Assembly (NCBI GenBank): GCA_016490735.1
Contig: JAEMWC010000563.1
Location: forward strand, 477,501-541,500
Reading direction: 5' to 3'
Origin: Pachyseris speciosa
Taxonomy: Eukaryota; Cnidaria; Anthozoa; Scleractinia; Pachyseridae
DNA: 64,000 nt
The first letter of the stretch is position 1; every line of letters starts with the position of its first letter. Under the pieces are notes generated by a model, which worked only from the letters and a program-made list of their open reading frames with translations, was not told the origin of the DNA and did no database searches. Shown one piece after another: positions 8,951 through 22,172 of this stretch. The translations under genes were made by a program, and so were the position numbers.

Positions 8951-11139
8951 CTGTCTTAGAAATAATTACCGGGGCCAGCCGAAGGCTGGAACCGGTCGTA
9001 AAATGCTGTTTGTTCCTTTCGTTTTTTCAAAGTCTCGTTTCCAGGGCCCCGCTTTCCGCTGTGACAAATTTCTCGAAGTGCACATAGTAACTTTACTCGA
9101 GGCAATCGAAGGCATTCCAGACAAAGATTATAACTTTTGGGGAAACGAAAACTTCTACAACCTTTACGAGAGACTACTTCATGTGCGAAAACTTAAGAGT
9201 GGATTTTTTGAGAGACGTATTTATGAGCGACCACAGCACTTGAGAGTGAACCTTTTATCGAGAATCAAAGCGAACATATTTCAAAACTATCTTTACATCA
9301 ATCTCTTGTAAAACGTAAGTTTATTCACTGCGTTTTATAAGACGTCTCAAGAACAAGAGTAGCATGTTAAAAAAGTTTCTCTTTAAAAGGATTCCTTCGA
9401 TTCTTATACCGAAGTCCTCGGCGAAAAACACACGTAAAACGAATTCAAAAAGAAGAAATCGGATAATTTTTTCGCCGCCCGACGAAATTTTACAGCGCAG
9501 CGAGAGAAAGAGGAAAGTTGTACATCAAAAAGACGACAAAAACAAGGCAATTATTTTGAAATAAATCGTTTTTTCAACTGTGTAAATTTAGTACCAACTT
9601 AGCTCTATCCCCAGTAGTTCCGTAGAAGCTGAACAAGACTCAATAAAAATATATTTGAGGGAAGCGAATCTACTAAACAAACAAATCACGGGGGTCGCTG
9701 TAAATGTACAGAAATCCAAATCCAGCGTGCACTAAAACTCTCAAATGAAGGCAACCAAATGAAAGAAACGCGACAGGAAGTTCAATAACAATAAATTTTC
9801 ATTCAAGATGAGGCAAAAAAAACTTATCTAAAAGCACAAAAAATGTTCGAAATTTCACAGACGCGATTCGCTGCGTGAACGCGTGTTCGAATTAATTATT
9901 CACGCAAAAGGGAAAGCGTGAGTTTTTCCCACAAATTTTGCAGTTATTTTATCGGCTGTGGCTTTGCCTATCGTGCTAAAAGCTGAATTCAACTTCCAAC
10001 TAATATTTACATTGCCATTTTTGTTTTCTAAAGTCCAGGCAGCTGCTTTAAATCCGCTATCTGTATTCAAAACTCTCTTGAAAGCGCACCGATCGCCTTG
10101 TTTTCGTCGCGGTTGAGGAAAGGAAAAATTATTCACAAGAAAAGTTTGACGGCTCCGTTCACCTTGATCTTCCATTCTGAGGCTACCTAAACATCGATTT
10201 ATGTTTTTCCTTTTTATTTTAAGTGCCAAGGAAGTAATTTGTCCGTCTTAGGAATGAAAACGAGACCCTGGAAGTTTGTAGATTTGGCCCGCAACGTGCC
10301 ATGATTACCTGGACTTTTCGAGCCCGTGATTTGAAGACAAAAAACCGTCTTCAACAGCACAGGGTCACCGCGTTTTCAAAAATTGTAAACTATGACTAAA
10401 TTAAATTTACTTTTTTGGATATCGTTAAGAATCAGCCGTTTGATTTAATGTAGATTTTATACCAATTTTTATGCGACAAAGCATAGGCGCCCTTGGCCGG
10501 CGTGATTTTTATTTCGGCCCTGCTGGCAGAAGAGACCTCTGCTAGCAGGGAAGATTTTTATGAAAGCCGAGGCGTAATTCTATTATCGAAATGAGTACAC
10601 AGGCAAATATCATTTTCTCTTTTCACATTAGTAATTAGACGTTTTTTTCTCCAAAGAATACTTGCGATTTTCATGTCCCGCGATAAACTTCTTGATGTAA
10701 ACGACCCTTATTCATGCTAGTGTAAACGTGGGTTGCCAAGGCAAAAGTGGCCCCGGTAAAATTCACGAAGTGATTCTCGTTGGTGTTAAACATACAAACT
10801 GTTCACTGCCGATTAATCAAATATGGAATAGCAACGACCATGTACCTAAGAAACAGGTAAGTGTTGATCTGCAAACTGCTGGCGAAAAGATCACGTAACC
10901 TATTGCAAGTTTGCAAAATAAACGATATCCTGATCACGGTTTATTTTCTGGTTCTTTTCTTCTTTACGCAACTCGAAGAAAGCTCTAAGGTGAGATGCTG
11001 GGAAACCACAAAAACATATGAATCAACAAAATAGAATTAAAGGTCGTCACGCATTGCATGTATGGCCCTGAAATGATTAAGTGGCCGTTATAACGGACGT
11101 TAAAATGATGAATCGTGCTTCTCTCAGATTGAATCAAAC
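8951..11139. other. Unassigned DNA; no supported gene
   Basis: Frames at 8,922-9,311, 9,364-9,564 (lysine-rich) and 9,900-10,229 (minus) show no domain I recognise, no splice context, and start inside repeat-like sequence. A GC-richer patch at 10,490-10,570 has CTGCTGGCAG and CTGCTAGCAGG near each other. Probably old transposon remains. Confidence 0.4.
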
Positions 11140-11143
11140 TTAA

Positions 11144-12156
11144 CCCACTGACTACCGGCGGTTTTTTACATTTTCGGAGTGATTTTCCACCTATAAACGA
11201 TGAATAGCAATTCGTGACTCTTTATTTGAACTACCAGGGAAACGTGGTGCTACACTAAGGCACTGGAGGCTCAAGGTTTCTGAAAACGTCATTTTGACGT
11301 AGCTATTTTTTATCCGTGAAGCGACAACAATGGCCCAAGTTCGGTTTGCTTGCGATTTCCGCTAAATTTACAACCATTTTTCATCTTTAGCGGCTACCTG
11401 ATGAGCATCATTAAGCGTGACGGTAGCTAAGAGTCCACTTTCTCAAAGAATCGAGCAAGGTGATGTTCTTTGTTGTTGAATTTGGCTTGTCACTCGACGA
11501 ACTGGGAATTTGGCCGGTCGAACACTTAGAACCTTTGGACTCGACTATTGATGAATTTCTCGACCTACCGCCACATATTTTGGAATTTCTGAGTACTGAA
11601 GATGACCACAAGCAGGAAATTTTGGCAGTAGGTCGGAGTGGCTGTTTATGAAAGAATTGTATATGAAAGAATTGGGAGAAGGAACGGGTGCTGTCAAAAA
11701 TTCTCGTCATTTCCCAGCATGCAATGTGGTCTAGATGTTGAAAATGGCGGAAAGGCCCGAATGCACTGGAACAAAAGGTTGTATCTACGCTCGGCGGAAG
11801 AATATGAACAAAAAGTCATTTCTAAGCTAGAAAAAGGACTGAATTTCGTTATGATGGTTGAAGTTTGGTTTTTCGGCGATGATTTCCTTAAAAAACATGA
11901 AGGCAAAAAGGGGCATTTTTGTCGTTTCTCTTTGACGTTAAAAACGGTCAGTTTCGTTCTTGTCCAAACTCAAAAGGCCATATTTGGTAAAAATCGCTAC
12001 GTTTCTTGCATTTATTGGATATCCAAATTTAAAGGGCATTCCATTTCGTGCTCACAACTAACAGTTAAGGCAATATTCGTGCGATTGAGAAAGTTGCAAT
12101 GTTTTGAAGCATGAAAGTTTTTACGGCCGGTTTTGGCCGGCACGGGTGCCAATGTG
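11144..12156. mobile_element. piggyBac-type non-autonomous element, copy 1
   Basis: A 1,013-bp element starting CCCACTGAC and ending CCAATGTG, flanked by TTAA at 11,140-11,143 and 12,157-12,160. It is collinear with 43,787-44,801 at high identity. TTAA duplication plus CCC-starting short inverted termini are the piggyBac superfamily signature. The terminal inverted match is about 8-12 bp; CCGGCGG near the left end and GGCCGGCACGGG near the right add subterminal similarity. The frames at 11,460-11,651 and 11,638-12,114 show no DDD transposase and are not both kept in copy 2, so it is classed as non-autonomous. Confidence 0.85.
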
Positions 12157-12169
12157 TTAAACATCCTTG

Positions 12170-12760
12170 AAAAATGCTTAGTACCTCAAGTTTTCTTTCA
12201 CTTAATTTAACAGCCCTTGCAAAAGTGTAATGTTTCGCGAAAAGGAAAATCTATTTTGTATTAGAAATAATCATCTTTCTATCGTTCTTCTTTAATTGGT
12301 AATGCATACTATCTATATAGGTTATTGATTTTAGCCAGGAACAGGATTCGTCGCATTGTTACTGTCGCCCTTGTGCTACAACCCCTGCTATCAAGGTTAG
12401 ATCGGGAGATCGAAGGTCAAGAACGACCATTTGTAGGGAGAGTTTCGCGATTATTTCGTTTAACTTATAAATATAGAAACACCAGCGAGTAGTTTTTAAG
12501 ACTTAAAACAGTTGTAAACTGTAATACTGCATCTCAAATACTTTCTATTTTACCAATCTAAATTTCATCTGGCATGCAGCAATATATAAGCTATTAGTCT
12601 TTAGCATTTCAAAACAACACACTAAAAGCATATATTTGGCTTTCGGTAATGAATTAAACTATTTATTTCTAAAATGTAAATATCTCTGTTGCTTTGTTTT
12701 TACTTTAAGTGAAAGCCAGGAGTTACTGTCAGTCCATGGCCAGAAATTCATTTCACTTTT
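12170..12760. repeat. Diverged member of dispersed ~2-kb family
   Basis: Matches the end of the tandem unit at 15,330-15,450 (ACTATTTATTTCTAAAATGTAAATATCTCTG part and the CTTTAAGTGAAAGCCA box). Non-coding. Confidence 0.6.
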
Positions 12761-13650
12761 GCACGCGGCACCGCTGACCGAGACGCAGGCTCTAGGGATG
12801 AGATAACACAGCTTCGATCGTTTTGTATGAAAAAGGTGAACGATAAAGACGAGGTATGGATTACAAAAAAATAAATTAAATAATACCTCAACAGTTGATA
12901 TTCTTAGTTATGTGTACAAGTCATTCATAAGTCATATTCATTTATATTTCGCGGCAATTTTACCTTGTTTGTCTATTTCACCAATAATGGGTTTTCTTAT
13001 ATAATCACTATGGTGGCCATACAATAGGGCCAATCATTAGTCCTGTACTAAAGGAATAAACTAGTACTTAGGCCTACACCAAGTTATTAGAGCAAGATGG
13101 CGGCGAAAAATCAACAAAGATGTTGTGAAGTGAAGACAGTATTTTAACACGCAGGGATTCTCGCATGACTGAAGTCGTCACGCTACCGTGTGTTTGTATT
13201 ACGAGCCGAACTTTTGCCTTTGTTTGGATGAGATGGGAAGGACGAGGATGCATTTTCAGAGGGCGAAAACACTGAAATTTGAAAGAGACGAATGTCTTCT
13301 TGAAGTTTCGGACCGAACAAATGCGAATTTGTCAATTGTGTTGTCGTCAGGAACCAACGAAAAGTGGCATTTTGGAGCGCGATGGTCGATTTTATAGACA
13401 TTTGTATGGAAGACGAAGGTAAAATATATTTTTTATACTTTTTTGCTGGGAAGTGCGAAACTTAAATCTGCGAATTCAATTTAGCCGAAACTAATATCTA
13501 AACACGTTACACTTTCAATATGAGATCGAACAAATTGTTTATCTTTGTTGCAGCTCGTGCTATTTATTGTAGAAGTTGTGCCTTCTCACATATCTCTGTA
13601 AAATTCTGTTGTTTGTGTTCGTAGTTGTTTTTCTAAGTGTCAATAGCTAC
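12761..13650. other. Unassigned DNA
   Basis: Opposing frames at 13,188-13,397 (+) and 13,183-13,401 (-) overlap completely and resemble no family I know. GGCGGCGAA at 13,098 is the only GC-rich patch. Nothing else seen. Confidence 0.35.
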
Positions 13651-13659
13651 TGCGCGTGC

Positions 13660-15440
13660 GTGAAATTTAATTCTGGCCATGATAGGTTTAACAAAACACA
13701 TCCCATACGCATATTCTAACGGGACTTTTTTGTTTCTAAGATTTACAAGTTTCTAAGGACCTTAAAAGTTCCATTTCAGTATTAAAAAAGTAGGAAAAAT
13801 CAGCTGTGGTTCCCACTAGTGCTTGTTTGGAATTACTTAATTTATTTAGCCAACCGAAAAGAAAAATGTGATAACTTATAAACTAAGGAATCCCGCACGT
13901 GTTAAATGCGTGTTTTAATTCAGATCTTTCTAAAGGCGACCGCTGCGTTTGCGATTCTTTAAATTCTAGTTTTGCGAGAAATTCCACCACCATGATTTTA
14001 TCCAGCCTGTCCTTGTCTTAAAAATCGATATCACTGTTCTTTTGATTTAAAATTGTTAACTTTTATGGAAAGGACCTGCCTAAATTTGGTCAGAAACTCG
14101 ATGATGCATAACTCGTCACTGAAGAGCGCTAGGGTAAACTGCCAACGAAACGTATGGCGCTAAAGGTCAAACAGAATGATAAGCTTTGAACTCCATACTG
14201 CTGGAGAAAATATCCCGTCACCCTGAGTTAGCAACATTAATAAAAAGTGTGCAAAAGTCGTCTGTCACGCTATTTAAATTTTTTTCATTCAAAGATATCA
14301 TTCACTAAAATTAAATTGGTCCTTTCTGCTAAGTAAATTGAGCCATTTCCGTGCAATGTGATTAAATCCTGCAAACTGTTACGACTTTTCTTGCTTGCTT
14401 TAGAAACTCTCTTGCACAAATCGACTGAAACCAGAACAACAGAAGAATAAGGTATAATAAATAACATAAAAAATTCAAGGCTATTGCGCATTGTATTGGA
14501 AATAGCATCCTTGTTATAGGGCCAGTGCTTGTAGCCGATATAACGCGCGCTCTGAATGCCCACGGGCTTTGAGAGGCTGTTGAATCGATGGGTCATTTTG
14601 CTCTCCGGGTGAAACTTAATAGTCTTAGAAAAAATGAGTGGAACCCTAAATTTCCTTTTTATTGAATCCTTTTAAAAAGGTGATATTCCCATACAGTCGC
14701 AACAGCGAAAAGCCTCCATTGTTTAAACAATTTTTGTCGGTCTTTTAATCTCTTTTGTTAGTTATTTCTGCATGTTATTCATATGCATTAGTTAATTGAT
14801 ATTTCAAGCCGTGTATGAGGATTTTCCCATTGTTACTCACGCCCTTGTGCTACAGCCCTCGCGCGTATAGCTGAATTGAAATATTTGATGGTCCTTGTTT
14901 TAAGAGGACCGTAGGATTTAAGAACGACCGTATGTCGGGAAGGTTTAGCAATTATTTCGTTACGTCATTAAAATCATCGATACAAACACCAGCGCATCGT
15001 TCCAAACAAAGAATTCCCTTTGATAGTTGAATTAGGTATTGAACAAAAATCACCGAGTCCCAAACATCGACAGTTTCAATTTCGCCGGCGACGAAAATAT
15101 TCAAAGTCGTAAAAGATATCTTTTGTTCTCCGTAAAGAATGGAGCCAATCCCCTCATTATTTATTTTATTTTGTATTTTGCTTATTTATTTTATCATTAT
15201 ATTTTTATTTATTTAGTGATTTTTGCAACGCGTGCAAAGCTCAAGGCTAAAGGCGGTGAGGCAAGTGAACAGAAAAGAAGAATAAACTAAAAGAAAATAC
15301 AAAATATTCAAGATTGTCGCGCATTGTATTTAAAACAACACACAAAAGGCATATATTTGGTTCTCAATAATGAATAAAACTATTTATTTCTAAAATGTAA
15401 ATATCTCTGTTGCTTGATTTTCACTTTAAGTGAAAGCCAT
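13660..15440. repeat. ~2-kb tandem repeat, copy 1
   Basis: First of three head-to-tail copies. Landmarks in order: TAGGTTTAACAAAACACA (13,683), the ATGATTTTATCCAGCCTGTC box, AACTGCTGGAGAAAATATC, GATGGGTCATTTT (about 14,588), GTTACTCAC..CCCTTGTGCTAC, then TTTCGTTACGTCATTAAAATC. It lacks the roughly 420-bp segment present in copies 2 and 3. No conserved open frame. Confidence 0.85.
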
Positions 15441-17440
15441 CAATTACTGTCAGTCATAGGTTGAACAAAACACATTCCAAGCGTACATTCTAACGTGACT
15501 TTTTTGTTTCAAAGATTTACAAGTTTCTAAGCCCTTAAAAATTCCATTTTACTGAGCAGTAAAAAACAAACGGTGGAATAAAAAAAAAAGTGCTTTTTGC
15601 AATTACTTAGGAAAAAAAACGATAACTTAAACTAAGAAAATCCCTTACGTGCTAAATGCATGTTTTAATTCAGATCTTTCTAGAGGCGACCGTTGCGTTT
15701 GCGATGCTTTAAATTATAGCTTCGCGGAAAATCCACCACCATGATTTTATCCAGCCTGTCATTGTCTTAAAAATGGAAATCAATGTTCTTTTGATTCAAA
15801 ATTGTAAACCTTTATGAAAACAACGTGCCTAAATTTGGTCAGGAACTCTCTGATGCATAACTTGTCAATGAAGAGGGTAAACTGTAACGAAATATATGTT
15901 GCTAAGCGTCAAACAGAATGAGAGGTTTTAACCTACAAACTGCTGGAGAAAATATCCTGTCACCCTGAGTTGGCAACATTAATAAAAAGTGTACAAAGGT
16001 CGTCTTTCAATCTATTTGAATTTTTCCATTTACTAAAATTAAATTGGTCCTTTCTGCTCACCAAATTGAGCCATTTCCATGCAATGTGATTAAATCTTGC
16101 AAACTGGTACGACTTTTCTTGCTTATTTTAGAATTCTCTTGCACAATTCTCCTGAAACCAGAAACAACAAAAGAATGAAATAACATAAAATTCAAGGCTT
16201 TTTGTAGCCGATACAACTCGCGCTCTGAATGCCCACGGGCCGATTACAAATTGTGCAAATGAGGGAAAAAACAAAACAAAACAAAACAAAGGGTTATCCT
16301 AAGGCCACATTTGTTTTCTTTATATTAAAAATTGTTGCTACAAGAGCAAAAAAGTGAAAACACGACCAGGAAAACTGTCAGTGAAAAGTTTGGTTGTTGT
16401 GAAAAGTTTTAAGTTTGGAACGATTAATAAATAGACAAGCGCGCACATTACCATGAAACGACGAGTTCCGCTTGAGCGAAGGTTGTTTTTCTTTAGAACC
16501 GTTTTGTTAGCCTTTTCATAAGCAACTTAGTAACCTCGACTGTTAGGTCGTTACGGGAAAATCTCAAACCTTAGCCTAGCTGCATTGATCGACCGATAGG
16601 TCTCAGTTTGAGACTTTTCCGTAACGTCTTCAGTCTCGGTTATTAAGTAGTTAATTTTAGAGGCCGTTGAAAAGATGGGTCATTTTTCTTTCCTGGTGAA
16701 AGTTAATCGTCTTAGAAAAAGTGAGTGGAACCCGAAATTTTCTTTTATTGAACCTTTACAAAAAAATTTATATCCCCATACAGGCGCAACCGCGAAAAGC
16801 CTCCTTTGTTTAAACAATCTTTATCGGTCTTTTGATTTTTATGGTTAGTTATTTCTGCATATTATTCATATGCATCAGTTAATTGATATTTCAACCCGTG
16901 TCTAAAGATTTTCAAATTGTTACTCACACCCTTGTGCCACAACCCTCGTATAGCTGAATTGAAAAACTCTATGGTCCTTGTTTTAAGAGAACGTTAGGAT
17001 TTCTGGACCGTCTGTCGGGAAGGTTTAACATTAATTTCGTTACCTCATTAAAATCATCGATATTAACACCAGCGTATCGTTCGTTCCAAGGAAAGAATTC
17101 CTTTTGTAGTTGAATTAGTTCTTGAGCCGGCAAAAATCAACGAGTCTCAAAAGTCGCCAGTTTGAATTTCACGAGGAAAATATTTATTTCTTTTTCTTTA
17201 AAAAAGTAAAAAAGTAATAAAAATAAAATGAATAAAAAAAATAAAATCAATAATAAACTTCAAAGCCGTTAAAGATATCTTTTGTTCTCCATAGAGAATG
17301 GAGCGAATCCCCTCAGCACATTATATTTGTAGCTGATTTTTTTATTTGCTTATTTATTTTATCGTTTTATTCTTATTTATCGTTTATTCGTAACGCGTGC
17401 AAAGCTCAAGGCTGACGGATTTGCACTTTAAGTGAAAGCC
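15441..17440. repeat. ~2-kb tandem repeat, copy 2
   Basis: Second copy; the landmark TAGG lies at 15,457, 1,774 bp after copy 1. It contains an extra block (about 16,238-16,668) with an AAACA repeat and a foldback, shared with copy 3. Confidence 0.85.
16525..16649. mobile_element. Small foldback in repeat copy 2
   Basis: Arms ACTTAGTAACC...GTTACGGGAAAATCTCAAAC and its imperfect inverse GTTTGAGACTTTTCCGTAAC...TTATTAAGT give a 125-bp hairpin. It lies inside the block that copy 1 lacks. The counterpart in copy 3 is at 18,547-18,671. Confidence 0.65.
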
Positions 17441-19420
17441 ATGATTTATTGTCAGTCATAGGTTTAACAAAACACATTCCAAGCGTACATTCTAAGGGGA
17501 CTTTTTTGTTTCAAAGATCTCCAAGTTTCTAGGGCCCTTAAAAGTTCCATTTTACCAATGAGGAAAACCAACCGTCGTATCAGAAAAAACACAAGTGCTT
17601 TTAGGAATTAATTAATTTATTTAGCCAACCAAGAAGAAAGAAAAAACAAAAATGATAATTTGAACTAAGGAATCCCGCACGTGTTAAATGCGTGTTTTAA
17701 TTCAGATCTTTGTAGAGGCGACCACTGCGTTTGCGATGCTTTAAATTATAGCTTCACGGGAAATCCACCACCATGATTTTATCCAGCCTGTCCTTGTCTT
17801 AAAAATCGATATCATTGTTCTTTTGATTTAAAATTGTAAACTTTGCATGAAAACAACCTGCCTAACTTTGGTCAGGAACTCGCTGATGCATAACTCGTCA
17901 ATGAAGATGGTAAACTGTAACGAAATATATGTTGCTAAGCGTCAAACAGAATGAGAGGTTTTGACCTAGAAACTGCTGGAGAAAATATCCCGTCACCCTG
18001 ACTTAGCAACATTGATAAAAAGTGTACAAAGGTCGTCTCTCAATCTAATTGAATTTTTTCATTTACTAGAATTAAATTGGTCCTTTCTGCTGTACAAATT
18101 GAGCCATTCCCATGCAATCTGATTAAATCTTGCAAACTGGTACGACTTATCTTGCTTGCTTCAGAAATTTTCTTAAACAATTCTCCTGAAACCAGAAACA
18201 ACAGAACAATAAAATAACGTAAAATTCAAGCTTTTTGTAGCCAATATAACTCGCGCTCTGAATGCCCACGGGCCGATTACAAATTATGCAACTGAGGGAA
18301 AAAAACAAAAAAAACAAAACAAAAACAAAAGCTTATCCAAAGGCCACATTTGTTTTATTTACATTGAAAATTGTTGAGACAAGAGCAAAAAAGTGAAAAC
18401 CCGATAAGGAAAACTGTTTGTGAAAAGTTTTGAGTTTGGAACGATTAATAAATAGAAAGACGGGCGCATTACCATGAAACGACGACTTCCGCTTGAACTG
18501 AGATTTTTTTCTTCTTTAGGACCTTCATGTTAGCCTTTTCATAAACAACTTAGTAACATCGACTGTTAGGTCGTTAAGGGAAAATCTCAAACCTTGGCCT
18601 AGCCATATTGACCGAGCGTTAGGTCTCAGTTTGAGTTTTTCCCTTAACGACTTCAGTCTCGGTTATCAAGTAATTTATTTTAGAGGCCGTTGAAACGATG
18701 GGTCATTTTTCTTTCCTGGTGAAACTTAATCGTCTTAGAAAAAATGAGTGGAACCCCCAATTTTTTTTATTGAATCCTTGCAAAAACATTTATATCCCCA
18801 TACAGGCGCAACCGCGAAAAGCCTCCTTTGTTCAAACAATCTTTATCGGTCTTTTGATCTCTTTGGTTAGCTATTTCTGCATATTATTCATATGCATTAG
18901 TTAATTGATATTTTAACCCGTGTCTAAGGATTTTCAAATTGTTACTCACACCTTTGTGCTACAACCCTCAAATAGCTGAATTGAAAAACTTGATGATCCT
19001 TGTTTTAAGAGGACGTTAGGATTTGTGGACCATCTGTCGGGAAGGTTTGACATTTATTTCGTTACCTCATTAAAATCGTCAATACAAACAACAGCGCATC
19101 GTTCCAAGAAAAGAATTCCTTTTGATGTTTCAGTTAGGTCTTGAGCAAAAAAAAATTACCGAGTCTCGAAAGTCGACAGAAAATCAACACGAGGATAATA
19201 TTTATTTTCTTTTCTTAAAAAAAAAAAAAAAAGAAATCAAAAAAAAAAAAATAATCGTTGAAGGTATCTTTTGTTCTCCGTAAAGAATGGAGCGATTCCC
19301 CTCGGCACGTTATATTTGTGGCTGACTTTTTTTATTTTGATTATTTATTTCACCATTTTATATTTATTTATTTAGAGTTTCTTGGCAAGGCGTGCAAAGC
19401 TCAAGGCTGAGGCGGTGAGA
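17441..19420. repeat. ~2-kb tandem repeat, copy 3
   Basis: Third copy; TAGG at 17,459, 2,002 bp after copy 2, and GATGGGTCATTTT at 18,697. More like copy 2 than copy 1, including the shared extra block (about 18,270-18,687). The frame at 18,698-18,904 is not kept in the other copies. Confidence 0.85.
18547..18671. mobile_element. Small foldback in repeat copy 3
   Basis: Same hairpin as at 16,525-16,649, here with GTTAAGGGAAAATCTCAAAC and its inverse TTTGAGTTTTTCCCTTAAC. The change from ACGG to AAGG in the left arm is matched by CCTTAA in the right arm, so the stem is kept. Confidence 0.65.
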
Positions 19421-19837
19421 CACGAAAAAATGAGAATAATTTAAAACAAAATACATAAAATTTAAGTTTGTTGCACATTGTATTGGAAATAACTAAGCAG
19501 TCATTTAAAGCAGCGCTAAGACAATGAGACATTTTTCTATCAGCTTGATAGTTGACTATATTCTTGCAAAATGCGTAGTACATTGAATCCAGCAGCCCGG
19601 CCTTGCAATATAACGTGATATATTCCCACCTAGTTAAAAACTCAAGAAAATCTCCTTGGTATTAGCAGGCTACTGTCTTTCTATTGTTCTCCTTGAGTTG
19701 ATTTTGCATGTCATTTATTTCGAGGAGGCGTAACTTATGTTAAGGGGCATTACCTTGCGCTGTCAGTTGCCTTGAGGTATTTCTTCCCGTACCTTTTAAG
19801 ACTTCCTTTCTTGGAATTTTACTTTAAGAGGGCGTTA

Positions 19838-19919
19838 CGTAGCGCTGTCACTCACAGGCTTAAACAAAGAAACTTTTACGTAGCGCTGTCACTCACAGGC
19901 TTAAACAAAGAAACTTTCT
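19838..19919 (+). repeat. 41-bp tandem duplication
   Basis: CGTAGCGCTGTCACTCACAG and the following 21 bases occur twice, starting at 19,838 and 19,879, almost without change. Confidence 0.85.
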
Positions 19920-21573
19920 ACGTGGATGGTTTTACTACGTGACTTTAAAAGATCTACACGCTGCTAAAATTCTTAAAGGGCTCCCTTCTACTGTTGAGTC
20001 ACCAAGAGGTAAAAATCGATCGCCATATCATTGCACCACAAGCGTTCCTTTCATTCAGGTGAGGTTGGTCTTAACACTAATTTAGCGACGCAAAACCAAA
20101 AAAAAAAAATGCTTTTATTTTCTTTCAATGTGTGCGTTTTTAAGGCATTCAAACCGCGGGGTGTCATGAGTTGAACAAGAAAGATGCAGTCCGGCAATTA
20201 CACTTTCGAGATGTGATCACGACGTTTGTGATGCGTTTAAAGATTAATATAAAGAAATCCGTAATTTTTAGTTTTTTAAAACTCGCCTCCCTTGTTCTAT
20301 CAATCTCCGCTATTACTAATTTGATTTTATACATCGAAATTTGGCTAAACGATCTCCTCTAGGTTTTATCAGAAACTTGCTAATACGCGCCAACTTGTCA
20401 ATGAAAGAGATGTGATGTTACAAAACGATGCTTTCCCATTCTCTATGAAGACGAATCCAAGAGCGAATCATCGATTCGTGCGAACGGGTTAACATAGAAC
20501 GCTTTATGATTTAGCAAGTCAAAACGTTTGACCATTCTGTTCTGGATGAAAGTCAGTAGAGGCAGGCCAGGCATAAGAAAAAAGAACTTTACATACATTG
20601 TTTCTTTTAGTTAAAGAATTACAAATGCGTGCAAACGAGAGCTCATATAACTCACTAATGCCCACCCAAAAGGGCGATGTTTCTGATTCGCCAAGAAGTC
20701 ATGGGAATTAATTCACATTTTGTTGCTGGCTTTGTTTGAAACCTCATTTCGGTCCCATAAACCGGCAAAATTTTTTAGGGATTTGAAATAAATCATCAGA
20801 TTTAATTTTGTGTACATTGTGTACAACACAATCATTTCCAAGTTTGATCAAAACGTCGCTGGTGCACATACCATTTGAGAAGTCTTTGTCTTCACCTTAG
20901 TTCTGAAGCTCGAATTCGCCTTTAGAGAGCGGCGTAATGTTTTCAGTAATATTCGCTGTTAGGATTGTGGACAAACGTATCCTTTAAACAGCGTTCCTTT
21001 GCTCTGGAAATCTCGAACACCGATCATTAACTTATTGCATATTTTGTCTTGCTTCTTGCTATACATGAAATATGGACGACTAGGTACTGGATAAGTTAAA
21101 GAGTTTCATACCCGACTGGCGTAAGCCCACGAAAACAGCATTTAAAAGAAAAAATTCATAAGCTGCTTCTAACTGTACTCGGGATTGAGGACTATTATGT
21201 TGACGCCCATTCTCTGATATTGAAATTCAATACCAGTAATTACTGTACCTTATAGCTTTATACTTCGCTTTTAGCCGAATATCACAATTCTCCCCTCTCT
21301 ACTTCCCAGCCGGTTTGCTTTGCTTTAACGTGATTATTATGTGTTGTTTAATTTAACTTTATTGTTTTTAATTCGTGACTACAGGATAACTGTATTTTTC
21401 AGCTTCTAATGTAGTAATCTAATGCATAGCTTATGATATAGTGATATTGTTGTAGGAGTAATATAATCTTTCAGCTTATAATGTTTAATGTTTATTTATT
21501 GCTAATAACTGAGAAGATTAGTTGATGCTATACATGGGTTGTATAAATTGTCTTGTATATTTGATGGAAGTAA
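19920..21573. other. Non-coding; faint dispersed-family similarity
   Basis: 19,850-20,700 keeps diverged family landmarks (GTCACTCACAGGCTTAAACAA, AGAAACTTGCTAATACGC, TAATGCCCACC). From 20,700 to 21,573 nothing recognisable is seen. Confidence 0.4.
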
Positions 21574-21718
21574 AAAGTAGCAGCAGTAGTAGTAGTAGTA
21601 GTAGCAGCAGCAGCAGCAGCAGTAGGAGTAGGAGTGGCAGTGGTAGTGGTAGTAGTAGGGGTAGTGGTTGTGGTAGTGGTAGTACAGTAGTGGTGGTGGT
21701 AGCATTAGTATTAGTCGA
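21574..21718 (+). repeat. Compound AGT/AGC/GGT microsatellite
   Basis: Trinucleotide tract moving from AGT/AGC to AGG/GGC to GGT units. Serine, arginine and glycine runs read on either strand are artefacts. It directly precedes the truncated LINE. Confidence 0.95.
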
Positions 21719-21741
21719 CCACTAAGTGCGCTCTTTAGTCA

Positions 21742-21963
21742 GTGGCTGGCTCCTCGTACGCGACAAGCGCCCGATCAGGGAAGATCTTTCTTAATGAAAA
21801 CTTTACTTCGTATCGTCGCCGAATTATCAATCGGGCAAACGAAAAACGTAAAAACGGCGAACTCCTCAGCGTTTGGCCTCTGGACGGAACAATATTTGTG
21901 AAAACTTCTCCTGAAGGTAGGCCAGTCAAAATCTCTGAAATGGAAGACCTTGATTACCTTTGA
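21742..21963 (+). pseudogene. LINE ORF1 C-terminal fragment
   Basis: 73 codons. From KIFLNENFTS through RRRIINRANEKRKNGEL and DGTIFVKTSPEGRP it resembles the C-terminal domain of L1-type ORF1 proteins, which bind nucleic acid and chaperone retrotransposition. The N-terminal coiled coil and RRM are absent because the element is 5'-truncated. The stop at 21,961-21,963 looks like the natural ORF1 end. Confidence 0.7.
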
Positions 21964-22172
21964 TTCGCCAGGATCAATTGCAACAGAAATCTGCTGCATT
22001 CCTACTTGGGGACACGATGGCCAATACGGTTTGGAAGTAGGAACTTTAATTTGCGTAGACTCTGTGTCAGTGTTAGATTATTTATCTGTTCTGTGTTGTT
22101 TATTTTGCTGTTCGTGTGTGTGTGTGTGTTTTCCTTCTAAATTAAGTTACTTTCTCCTTACTTTTAACTGAT

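Noticed and set aside
8922..10229. Three frames (129, 66 and 109 codons) as genes
   Set aside because: No domain, no paralogue in the window, no splice or promoter context; composition like surrounding non-coding DNA.
21522..21725. Poly-serine protein
   Set aside because: Translation of the AGT/AGC microsatellite.
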